12,394 nt of DNA from Ichthyophonus hoferi (taxonomy: Eukaryota; Opisthokonta; Ichthyosporea; Ichthyophonida; Ichthyophonidae), in the NCBI GenBank assembly GCA_002751075.1, contig NAOQ01000126.1, positions 74,806 to 87,199 of the forward strand. Reading direction: 5' to 3'. The translations under genes and the position numbers were made by a program. This document shows, in pieces, positions 1 to 7,754 of the stretch. Each line of letters begins with the position of its first letter. Position 1 is the first letter of the stretch. A model generated the notes under the pieces. It did not search any database. It was not told where the DNA came from and saw nothing but the letters and a program-made list of their open reading frames with translations.

Positions 1-378
1 TTGATAACTATGATAGTAAATTATAGTTAATCAAGTGCTAAGTTTGATGCTGTTAAAACAAGAATGCTTAATTAATTTAGGCATTCCTTTATAGCTGCTG
101 TAATCATTTAATATTATTGATAATTATTATTACTTATGTGGTTTGGAAAAATAGTCAGTTACAATCTATTGGTGTTAAACGGCAATTCAATATGATATAT
201 CGAAATTGAACCAACCAATGGCAGAAGTTCCGCCACTGCATACTAAGCCATTTTAGATCACATGTTTTGGGTCTTGATTAGGAATTCTGCTTAAGACAAG
301 TCCTGTTGACTTGTTCAAAAATGAAAGTCTGTCTTAGTATATTTGTACTCAGTGAATGCAAAGGAACACGTTTAAACG
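1..378 (+). repeat. Diverged direct repeat, copy 1
   Basis: This segment aligns by eye with copy 2 (about 828-1204) at an offset of about 813, with small indels. Shared landmarks in order are AATCATTTAATATTAT, TATTGGTGTT, TGGCAGA.GTTC.GC, CATTT.AGATCA, GTTTTGGGTC, AAGACAAGTCC, GTCTTAGTATAT.TGTA.TCAGTG and GCAAAGG.AC.CGTT. It carries no recognisable protein. It may extend past the left edge. It is probably a non-autonomous dispersed repeat, family unknown. Confidence 0.75.
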
Positions 379-827
379 CCCCATGAATTTGGTATTCACT
401 CTCCTTCTAAACGAGTATAGGTCACACGAATGCTCTCGTCTCTACTTACTATTCTTAAGATGATAGTGGAGAAAGCTTAAATAGTCTATCATGGTCTCAA
501 AATCTGGTAATTTTATTAAGTTAATGCTTCACAAAACCAAGGTAATGTACAAAACAATTGTGCATCACTCCATATTGTATCATCTCAGCCGCAAGCCACC
601 AGATGCCAGAGCCGGAGTCCGAGCCAGCGCCCGAGCGAGCAGGAATATTATTATCGTACAGTTTGATAAACTGCTTTCCACTTTTTTTTTTTACATTGGA
701 TGCCATGCTACTGTCACTTCTGAATGTTATCAGGAATTTTTTGGTTTATTTAGTGAGTTACAACCCTATGCGGCTAAATAATCACCATGTTAAGGTTCTT
801 TTCATATTCCTTTTTCATATTTTTTAC
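379..827. other. Spacer between the two repeat copies; holds a GC-rich patch
   Basis: There is no convincing gene here. Two overlapping short frames (from 491 and 558, plus strand) are open only because of the GC-rich patch at about 590-645. That patch would read as a Pro/Glu-rich run in one frame and an Ala/Arg-rich run in another. Neither has splice sites or a domain that I recognise. Confidence 0.5.
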
Positions 828-1204
828 GCCCTAGTTAAAATATTCTCCTTAGACCAAGGGAGGGTGTTTAAACTGGAATATTTAATTAATTCGAGTATTT
901 CTTTATATAACTTTAATCATTTAATATTATCAGCAATTCTTATTACATATGCGGTCTAAAAAAATAGTCAATGCAATTTATTGGTGTTGAATGTCAATCC
1001 AAAGTGATAGATTAAAATTGAATTAACCCATGGCAGAGGTTCTGCGATTATAATTAGGCCATTTCAGATCATACGTTTTGGGTCCTGCTAAGATAACACA
1101 TTGTTTAAGCATTCTGCCTAAGACAAGTCCGGCTTTTTTTTTTTAGTAATAAAAATATGTCTTAGTATATCTGTAATCAGTGTACGCAAAGGGACGCGTT
1201 AAAT
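828..1204 (+). repeat. Diverged direct repeat, copy 2
   Basis: This is the second copy of the repeat at 1-378, in the same orientation. The upstream block TTTAATTAATT and the downstream block CTTAGTATATCTGTAATCAG are both shared. A T run at about 1133-1144 replaces unrelated sequence in copy 1. The divergence is spread over the whole length, so the duplication is old. No target-site duplication or terminal inverted repeat was found. Confidence 0.75.
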
Positions 1205-1226
1205 AAAGGAACCAGAAATTTTCGTT

Positions 1227-1283
1227 TAGCTTAGAAGCCGTTTTTGGGATCTAGAAAATTGCACCCGAGTGCAGTTCGAGACG
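1227..1283 (+). promoter_or_regulatory. Weak Pol III A-box/B-box pair
   Basis: TAGCTTAGAAG at 1227-1237 fits the A-box consensus TRGYNNARNNG at every position. AGTTCGAGACG at about 1273-1283 fits the B-box GGTTCGANTCC at most positions. The 46-nt spacing is that of a tRNA gene. The flanks do not fold into a tRNA cloverleaf, so this would be a tRNA-derived relic (SINE-like) or a chance match. Confidence 0.25.
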
Positions 1284-1331
1284 TCACTGATGATTATGCC
1301 ACCAGTTGAGTTTTTCAATCATTTTTCTATG

Positions 1332-1355
1332 CGAGACCCCTTTTGGGTGGTCTCG
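1332..1355 (+). other. Short GC-rich hairpin
   Basis: CGAGACCCC and GGGTGGTCTCG can pair over nine base pairs with one bulged T and a short T-rich loop, in otherwise AT-rich DNA. The 3' side is followed by TTTAT. No known RNA family was recognised. Confidence 0.4.
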
Positions 1356-2059
1356 TTTATACTCTTATTCGGTTCCGAATATTGAGATTTCTCATAGTTT
1401 ACTTTTAAATATATTAATATGAATTAACTGTTTAATTGTGATAGTAAGCCAAAGGTTGATCTAATGGAAATTTTTCCTAGTAAATATTATTCTATATATT
1501 AACACATACAATTATTATATAAGCAAATAAAAAAGAGTGTATATAGGTACCAGAACAGAACTCGTGCTTTATTTTAGTTACCGAAATAACCAAAGCTAGT
1601 GTCCTGTTCTTGCTTTTTTACTAGATTGTTTATTACTTCAAGGCGAGATTGATTAATTAGTTCCAATTAAAATCAATCGCATACTGAAGTTTAGCTTTTT
1701 GTTATTGTGCCAATAACATGGGCGATTTCGCGAGCTTATATAACTTGTAGAAACAAAAGGTTGCTAATATTTTAATATATTAATGAGGTGAGTAGTACTT
1801 ATTCTTGTTTTAACTTGGATAGAATATCTTGTTAATCATGAAGGTTTTTAGCCTTCAGCAATATATCATTTATAAAGAATATCAAAGCATACTTGTAATA
1901 TGTTTTTCCTGCTGAAATTCTATTTATTTATTTGTTCCTTCATCCACAATAAATTACATTTAACAGTAACAAAATTTAATAAAATTTGTGTTTACGGGCA
2001 GATTCCATCTTTTTTTTCCCCCTTAAAAAAGATTTAAATACATATTTCTTTTGCTCATT

Positions 2060-2130
2060 CCAATGTTGGCCAATCGTAATTGTTAATAATATTAAATGAT
2101 TATAGCTATATAAATAAATACTTAAAATCA
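2060..2130 (-). repeat. Third, partial copy of the left-edge repeat, inverted
   Basis: Read on the minus strand this stretch contains TATAGCT, then AATCATTTAATATTATT, then AATTA..ATT. The order and spacing match the 5' part of copy 1 (TATAGCT near 91-97 and the long block from about 102). Only about 70 bp align; the rest of the unit is absent or too diverged to see. Confidence 0.5.
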
Positions 2131-2263
2131 GTTAACAATTTTCGTCCTGGCACTTCCTATTGGCCTAGGCGAATTAATTCATCTAGGGCATAAAAAATAT
2201 AAAAAAGGAATACGGAAAAAAAAAGAACTTTAACGTTATGATTACATAATCAACATCTTTTAC

Positions 2264-2269
2264 TTTAAT
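2264..2269 (-). terminator. Candidate POMT2 poly(A) signal (ATTAAA)
   Basis: ATTAAA lies on the minus strand about 63 nt beyond the POMT2 stop codon (TAG, 2334-2332). ATTAAA is the common variant of the animal polyadenylation hexamer. In DNA this AT-rich the motif is expected often by chance; a full AATAAA occurs only further out, near 1928-1923. Confidence 0.3.
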
Positions 2270-2331
2270 TCCTTGTTATTAAACAGCAGGATATATATAA
2301 ACATAACACATGAACTCTTCATACTCTAAAT

Positions 2332-5300
2332 CTATTCATTGATATGCCACTCATCCATCCATCTAAGGTAACCATAGTCGGCTTTCTTTCCCATCATACC
2401 ATATGATAGAGGTGAGAAAAGAATAAACACTGCTAGTATGCCACCAATAATAACCATTAATAATAAATTTCCAATTCTAGCAGGGTGTGAAACAGCTAGG
2501 CGAGTACTAACAGCCGTAACCATAGAAACAATCATATCAAACGAACAACCAACTAACATACAGGCAAACAACTGTGCTGGGAAATAATGATGATAGTACA
2601 AAATACGAGGCATTAGAAAGAAAGGAACGAAATGTAAAGCATAACCGACAAGTAAAAATCCCCCTGAGCGTACAATTCCATGTACTAGATCCAATAAGGT
2701 GTCTTTTTCTGAAATTTCATGACTGAAAATTAACGAAGAGCCCCAGCCCAGTCTTTGACAGATAAGTATAAATGGAATCATAACACTGGCAATAATAACA
2801 ATGGATGGAATGCATAATCCGAGCCAGACAAATGGGTTTCCAAGCAGGTAAATACGTATTTTGTCGTCTTCAAAACCATTGAAGTGTTGACCTTTGGTTA
2901 GCAAAGGCCAGTCCACAGGCCGAGATGGAATTTCGTCAGGTTTGGGCACTAGTTGGTTGTTGACGTTGTTCATCATGATGTTCATTTCCTATTGATGTAA
3001 AGTCATGCGGTACGGTTTAGCGTGTTAGGAATAGAGCATGCAAGGTGTGACTGTGTTATATGTTATGGCTTGGGTGATTGGCGGTTTTAGTACTGTAAAA
3101 TATAATATAGTATTTATAAATGTTATATATGGATTATGTTATGTTGTAAAGAAAATTATATCTCTCTATATACATATATATATACACACATACATATAAC
3201 TACATACCCACACACAAACATACACATATATACATACAGTCTACCTACCAAAAACATCTCGAGGAACCCAGGTTTGGCCTCACTGGAATGCATAACAGGA
3301 ATATCTCTCTTATCTGTTATAGCGTTAATGGACCATATGGTGCCAGTTCCCCTATGGTTAAAGTTACATGCCACTTCCCCTTGCTTAAAACCCCACTGTG
3401 GTGAAGGTAAAAAGAATATTGTGTTAGGGTAGGGTAGGGTAGGGTATGTTAGGCTAGGTGGTATATGAGAGGTAATTAGTGGGATAAGAATGGTAGCACG
3501 GTGATCAGTATATATATAGGTAGGTAGGTAGGTAGAATAATTTCTATAAGGATATTAACAATAACAGTAATAGTAACAGATGGTAGGTAAATATTAAACC
3601 CCTTAAGTTGGCAATATTGATGGGACAGTGCGGAGTATATACATATAGAGTAAGCAGTTTTTTTATAGAATGCGATAAGAATAGTAATAATAATAGAAGA
3701 TAGATAAACCTTGAACTATTTAAATTACCAATAAAAATCAAGATATATATGGGATAGGAATATATATATATATATATATAGTAGGAAGAATGGTTTTTAT
3801 AATTAGATAATAACAATAGAACTGATGAAGGATAGCTAAAATTTAAACTATTCAACTAGCCTATAAAAACAAAAACTGAATATACTTACTTCAGGCAGTA
3901 CTTTTCCAGTTGCACTTAATGCACATTTAGAATTGACATGGACCAATCGAAACTTTGTTTTTAAATATTGAATTTTAAATCTATCCAATGATGTGGCACC
4001 GGCTTTTTTAAGATAAGCTACTTTACTAGGAGAGGTCCACTCTCCATCTATTAAAATCTGCCAATAGTCGTTGGAATCACCGACTGCTCCTTGTTGATAG
4101 CCTGTTACCTATTGGTTTCAGCCATTAGGGTAAGGGAAGAGCAGAGGGAGAGAAGGTGGATTGGTTACTTATTTATATAAATATGTAGGTATGTATATAT
4201 AAATGTTTATATGTATGTATGTATGTATATTTAGTAGTAAAAATATAGCATACTAGTAAAATTAAACATAATATAATATAATAGGATGACTATTAACTGT
4301 AAGTACAGAAGTACATATATCCATACAACCCATACAACCTACATGCATAGATACACACACCTACAACCATAACCTATGTAACAATAGCACCAAAAATAAC
4401 ACTAACACTAACAATACCTGTTTCTGTGGGGCAGATAAGGGAGCGCCAAGGTGGTGGCTATGTAGATTCCTTCCTGTAGTGGCATGCTCCAACCGTATAA
4501 TATCACCATGTAGCACGTAGTCTATAGGTTGATCATCATTGTCCTCTGTCTCATTATGTTTCACTCTCCACATACTGTTTTGGTCTAGTATGGCATATGT
4601 CGTTATCTATATAGGTTAGGGTTGAGAGGTTTAGGTTTAGGGTTGTATGCGATGGTGTGTAGACCAATTATAATGTTATGTCATATGTCGGGTCATAACA
4701 GTGGATAGTGCATAGGTGGTAGGGATTTGGTTGGGTAATAATTGGAGAAAGTATGACAAGGTAGGATATGAGAGAATAACGGATAACGTAAGGCATGATA
4801 TAGTGTGATATAGTAAGGTATAGTATAATATTATACTAGGGTGCCAGGTAAAATATAATGAAGTGTTTAGTATTTGGTTTGTTTTGTTATAAATGTGATG
4901 AAATATGAAAGAGTATACCATGAAAGGATAGGACATAATATTGAAATACAATATCCTAACAATCAATCCAATCCCTACCTGTTGTTGCATTGCCCCAACC
5001 CCTTCTGGGTAACTATGGTCATGGGAATGAAGTATTGCACCGCTAACAAACTGAGCTTGGGCAGAGATTAAACCTCCATACGACACCCACTTAGGACTGG
5101 TCGAATTATAATAATCACTACCTATCAAGGTTGATTGAAAAGCTGAACCCATGTTCTCGGTTCCAGTTCCAGATTTGCTTAATATAGAGATGTGCACATA
5201 GAAGAATGACATGTAGATAATAATGGGAAGGACGATAAGACAAAGGGCTCTAGCCATAAAATGACGACCAATAGTTTTAAGGGAGCAATCCTGGTTACCA

Positions 5301-6103
5301 AGCATGAGCCATAACTCAACGATTGTGCAAACACCTATTAACGCAATGGTAAACAACCCTACCCACTTAACTCCGAATGCACATGCGATGGAAGCTCCGG
5401 TAATTGCAAGCCATTTCCACCATTGATAATGGAATGGGCGTGATGAGTATGTAGTGAACTTGGTATATGAATATATACTGAGAGCAATGAAGAATAAAAG
5501 AGGTGCGTCAAGGAGAATGTAACGGCATAAAGATAACATTCCTGTGTCAAACAAGATACAGAGAGATGAGAGAATGGCTGCCTTCGTTGAGAAGTGAAGA
5601 TTGAGCATGGTTCCATAGATGAACGTAGGAAGCATGGCTCCTAATGCTGCACACAGACGACGCATTCCCATGTATTTGACCCCTTCATAAGCAGGACCGC
5701 CTTCTTCGTTAAAAATGAATGACCCATTATAGCCATCAAGGTAACCAACACCAGCCAACATTAACTTTCCTAAAGGAGGATGTACATCAAAGTAGAATTC
5801 ACGCTTGATGTAATGATTAACAAATGTTCCAAAATGGGCTTCGTCCCATGTTACATTCGCGGGTAGGTCAAGACTGTAGAAACGTGTGACAAAAGAGAGA
5901 ATAGTTATTACTACACCTATCCACATTACCTTACGCGTAAGGAATGTATGTTCTAGTTTTAATGTCAATCGTCTAAATGACATGTTCTGTGGCTGTTGTG
6001 TATATGTAGCTTTGCCATTATCAGTTTTTTCTTCTATTACTTTCTCCTCTTCCCCATCTTCCTTAGTTGTTGCTAACTTTGACTTTCCTTTTCCCGCTAC
6101 CAT
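2332..6103 (-). CDS. POMT2: Protein O-mannosyltransferase, POMT2/PMT2 subfamily (5 exons)
   Basis: This is an ER multipass enzyme that transfers mannose from dolichyl-phosphate-mannose to Ser/Thr of secretory proteins; in animals POMT2 works as a heteromer with POMT1. Exons (minus): 6103-4979, 4606-4418, 4108-3890, 3395-3249, 2988-2332. All have GT-AG introns, all phase 0, and the total is 778 residues. The start ATG at 6103 sits in a strong ACC-ATG-G context with an in-frame stop at 6124-6122. Residues 1-55 are charged and probably cytosolic, and TM1 is near 58-78. The WDEAHFG luminal loop (about 86-92) holds the acidic D87/E88 pair expected at the active site, and HPPLGK follows at 109-113 or so. 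YPEGVGAMQQQ ends exon 1. MIR repeats span roughly 340-525 (RHG-like HGDIIRLEH, GDSNDYW, WGFKQGEV). The C-terminal membrane block has LGNP near 609 and HHYFPA near 693, ending in LRWMDEW. Human POMT2 is about 750 residues, so length agrees. No break or missing key residue was seen. Junctions were chosen by family continuity, not RNA. Its partner POMT1 is not in the window. Confidence 0.95.
2989..3248 (-). other. POMT2 intron 4
   Basis: The donor is TTTTTG|GTAGGT and the acceptor is CATCAATAG|GAA, phase 0, 260 nt. It joins FLEMFL to EMNIMMNN, which restores the helix leading into the C-terminal membrane block. The 5' third (coding strand) is a TA/CA microsatellite corresponding to plus-strand 3165-3238. 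Confidence 0.88.
3165..3238. repeat. TA/CA microsatellite in POMT2 intron 4
   Basis: This is a mixed (TA)n, (CA)n and (CATA)n run. It opens spurious reading frames on both strands. Confidence 0.9.
3425..3446 (+). repeat. (TAGGG)n telomere-like pentamer run in POMT2 intron 3
   Basis: Four perfect TAGGG units are followed by TA. On the gene's coding strand this is a CCCTA run ending about 28 nt before the acceptor, so it contributes to the pyrimidine tract. The unit resembles, but is not, the animal telomere hexamer TTAGGG. Confidence 0.9.
3529..3885 (-). repeat. Three diverged tandem units in POMT2 intron 3
   Basis: Plus-strand blocks recur in the same order about every 105-130 nt: a GAATRRTTT-like block, an ATAA-rich run (AACAATAACAGTAATAG and kin), a GATRGNTAAA-like block, then AA.TATT.AA or AACTATT, then a C/A-rich tail. 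Copies start near 3529, 3651 and 3781. Divergence is high, so exact borders are uncertain. Confidence 0.45.
3760..3780. repeat. TA dinucleotide run in POMT2 intron 3
   Basis: About ten uninterrupted TA units, placed between two of the diverged tandem units of the intron. Confidence 0.95.
4109..4417 (-). other. POMT2 intron 2
   Basis: The donor is CAG|GTATTG and the acceptor is ACCAATAG|GTA, phase 0, 309 nt. It joins SAPQKQ to VTGYQQ inside the MIR region. It holds an (ATGT)n microsatellite on the plus strand at roughly 4180-4222 and a CA-rich stretch near 4320-4360. Confidence 0.85.
4607..4978 (-). other. POMT2 intron 1
   Basis: The donor CAG|GTAGGG follows the QQQ codons and the acceptor is CTATATAG|ATA, phase 0, 372 nt. 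The interior on the plus strand is a decayed TA-rich run (about 4795-4845, variants of GATATAG and GGTATAG). On the coding strand the last 40 nt before the acceptor are C-rich telomere-like units (CCCTAA, CCTAAA), which serve as the pyrimidine tract. The open frame of exon 1 continues by chance into this intron as low-complexity Tyr/Leu/Ser sequence, and I do not treat that as coding. Confidence 0.85.
4611..4650 (+). repeat. Degenerate TTAGGG/TTTAGG tract at the end of POMT2 intron 1
   Basis: The plus strand shows GGTTAGGGTT, a short interruption, then GGTTTAGGTTTAGGGTT. On the coding strand it forms the C-rich tract immediately before the ATAG acceptor at 4607-4610. Confidence 0.75.
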
Positions 6104-7466
6104 GGTCGCTATAGTCACTAGTTACTATAGCAAAACCAAAAGGGTTCAGTGAAAATTATAAACATAAACTAGTATAAGACAATCAAATTTATAGATAATA
6201 CTTGACCACTAGTAGATGAATTCTTTAATTAAAAAAGTAGAGATTTTAGTTTTACGCAATGAAATGAGCGAGTTTTTGGAAGTTGAGAGCAACTTGTGTT
6301 GGCAACCAATCGGTCAATCAGCAAATTAAAACCATTAAATACATAAAATGCATAATTAACCAATAAATAGCATTAATTATAATTATCAGCGATTAATCAA
6401 ATTCCAATATAGATGACTGATCAGTTAAAAAGTCTCCTTTTATAAATTTATAAAAAACAATTCCTAATATATATATATTCTGTCTAATGACAAGAAAATA
6501 CTTCATTTTTATTTTGTAAGTGTGGTTTGCTATTGTGATGTGGCACTTGAATATAAGCGTCAGTGCTCTAAAAATAATTGTTCTATATCAAATGCGGATA
6601 AATAAACTTGCATAAAATGCGAATCACTCACTTGCAAAGCAAATAGACTTGATAATAATCTAATTTAGTCAAATACTAATCAACTGAAAGTTATTATTGG
6701 ACCAGTTTTGTAAAGTTTAAATATTCATATGTAAATATTTTTTGAGTTATTTTTTTCATTTCAAAGAAATTATAAACTCTAGGAAACTATACTAAATATC
6801 ATAGAAATATTTATTTTTTGAACCAATAGTCTTTTATTACAATAAAACACGTAGAAGATTTCAATTTATTTGTTCTCTTTTTAATCGGGAAAGAAATATT
6901 TTTGATCGAGGTTAAAATTTTGATCGCGAAACTTATCACTCCCCCATCCTATGAAAGGGAAATATTCCTGCCCGATTAGGTATCATTTTTAATTAGATAA
7001 ATAAATATAAACCAATACAATTATAATAATTAATTGGAGATTGCTTTAACGAATTATTTTTTAATACAAAGCACAAACATGAGCCTGCTTTTGTCCTCAG
7101 ATGTGAGAAATTTGAATGGCAAGGCTAATAGTTGTAGATCTTCTTGTGAAATAAAGAAATAAGTACAAAGACACAAAAATAAATAAAAAGAAATAAAATA
7201 TGTTTAATAGAGCCAATAGAAACTATAACAACCTCGTATAAGCTCTATTTTATACAAGTGTCATGTACTTCGGTAGGCTATACTAACCAAGAAAAAAAGT
7301 AAAAAAGGACCCTATAGACGCATATGTTATGTCCTTTTATACTATGCTATTCTATATATTTCATATTATGTCATATCATTCCTTTGGTGAAATATTACGT
7401 AAATTAACTCTGAAATTTTATCTACTGTAGATATCCCGATTACTCGAATTTATTTTTCTTTTTATT
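6104..7466. promoter_or_regulatory. POMT2 upstream region
   Basis: This is non-coding sequence 5' of POMT2 and presumably includes its promoter. CCAAT motifs are present near 6307 (ACCAATCGG), 6359 (ACCAATAAA), 6832 (ACCAATAGT) and 7212 (GCCAATAGA), as expected for NF-Y sites in animal promoters, but AT-rich DNA gives many by chance. No clear TATA element can be tied to a start site. The inverted repeat at 6883-6977 lies about 780 nt upstream of the ATG. Confidence 0.35.
6883..6977. repeat. Imperfect inverted repeat with 18-bp arms
   Basis: The left arm at 6883-6900 (AATCGGG then AAATATT) and the right arm at 6960-6977 (AAATATT then CCCGATT) are near-complementary over about 18 bp with a small internal mismatch. 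The loop is about 59 nt and holds two TTTTGATCG copies. No target duplication is visible. Confidence 0.55.
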
Positions 7467-7610
7467 CTTATATACAATATAATATATATAATGTAATATA
7501 ATTTATACAATATACTATACATACAATATAGAATAATATAATACAATATATAATAATACAATATATACAATATGCATTATATACAATATATAATAGAATG
7601 ATATATGATA
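7467..7610. repeat. AT minisatellite, units like ATACAATATA
   Basis: ATACAATATA and AATATAATA variants recur roughly every 9-20 bp, with no coding potential. It is probably slippage-derived. Confidence 0.8.
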
Positions 7611-7706
7611 TGCAGTTTGCTATATCCTAAAAAGGTCACAGCCTAAATAAATGCGTAGACCGACATAGAATCGATAAGGTAAAATTTTAAAACTATTAAA
7701 TATATA

Positions 7707-7754
7707 ATTCTATTGGCTAGCATCAACAATAAGACTACTAGTAGCCAATAGAAT
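7707..7754. repeat. Perfect 13-bp inverted repeat with CCAAT cores
   Basis: ATTCTATTGGCTA at 7707-7719 and TAGCCAATAGAAT at 7742-7754 are exact reverse complements around a 22-nt loop. A further copy of the core, AGCCAATAGAA, lies at 7211-7221. It could be a cruciform, a pair of CCAAT sites or the remnant of a small inverted-repeat transposon. Confidence 0.85.

Larger units (their letters stand above)
1356..2331. other. AT-rich gene-free stretch 3' of POMT2
   Basis: No open frame, RNA gene or splice pattern was seen beyond the partial inverted repeat (2060-2130) and the candidate poly(A) signal. It contains two CCAAT/ATTGG motifs near 2068 and 2157. The POMT2 3' UTR must end somewhere inside it. 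Confidence 0.6.
3396..3889 (-). other. POMT2 intron 3
   Basis: The donor is GAA|GTAAGT and the acceptor is TTCACCACAG|TGG, phase 0, 494 nt. It joins GKVLPE to WGFKQGEV, a junction that matches the third MIR repeat of POMT2. It contains a (TAGGG)n run at 3425-3446, a (TAGG)n run at 3517-3535, a TA run at 3760-3780, and three diverged tandem units of about 105-130 nt between 3529 and 3885. Confidence 0.88.

Noticed and set aside
491-959. Overlapping 96- and 133-codon plus-strand frames and a 61-codon minus-strand frame
   Set aside because: They overlap in conflicting frames, run into repeat copy 2, and are open mainly because of the GC-rich patch.
1286-1330. Box C-like TGATGA as a C/D snoRNA
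   Set aside because: No matching box D with a terminal stem was found.
3425-3446. The TAGGG run as a true telomere or chromosome end
   Set aside because: It has only four units, is internal to an intron, and coding sequence continues on both sides.
4676-4978. Open frame of POMT2 exon 1 continuing about 100 codons past QQQ
   Set aside because: It is low-complexity sequence after a good GTAGGG donor, and the POMT2 MIR region resumes exactly at 4606 as ITTYAILDQNS. The run-on is intronic.
6104-6118. Upstream GTG as the POMT2 start
   Set aside because: Eukaryotic genes rarely use GTG, and the ATG five codons later has an ideal context (ACC-ATG-G).
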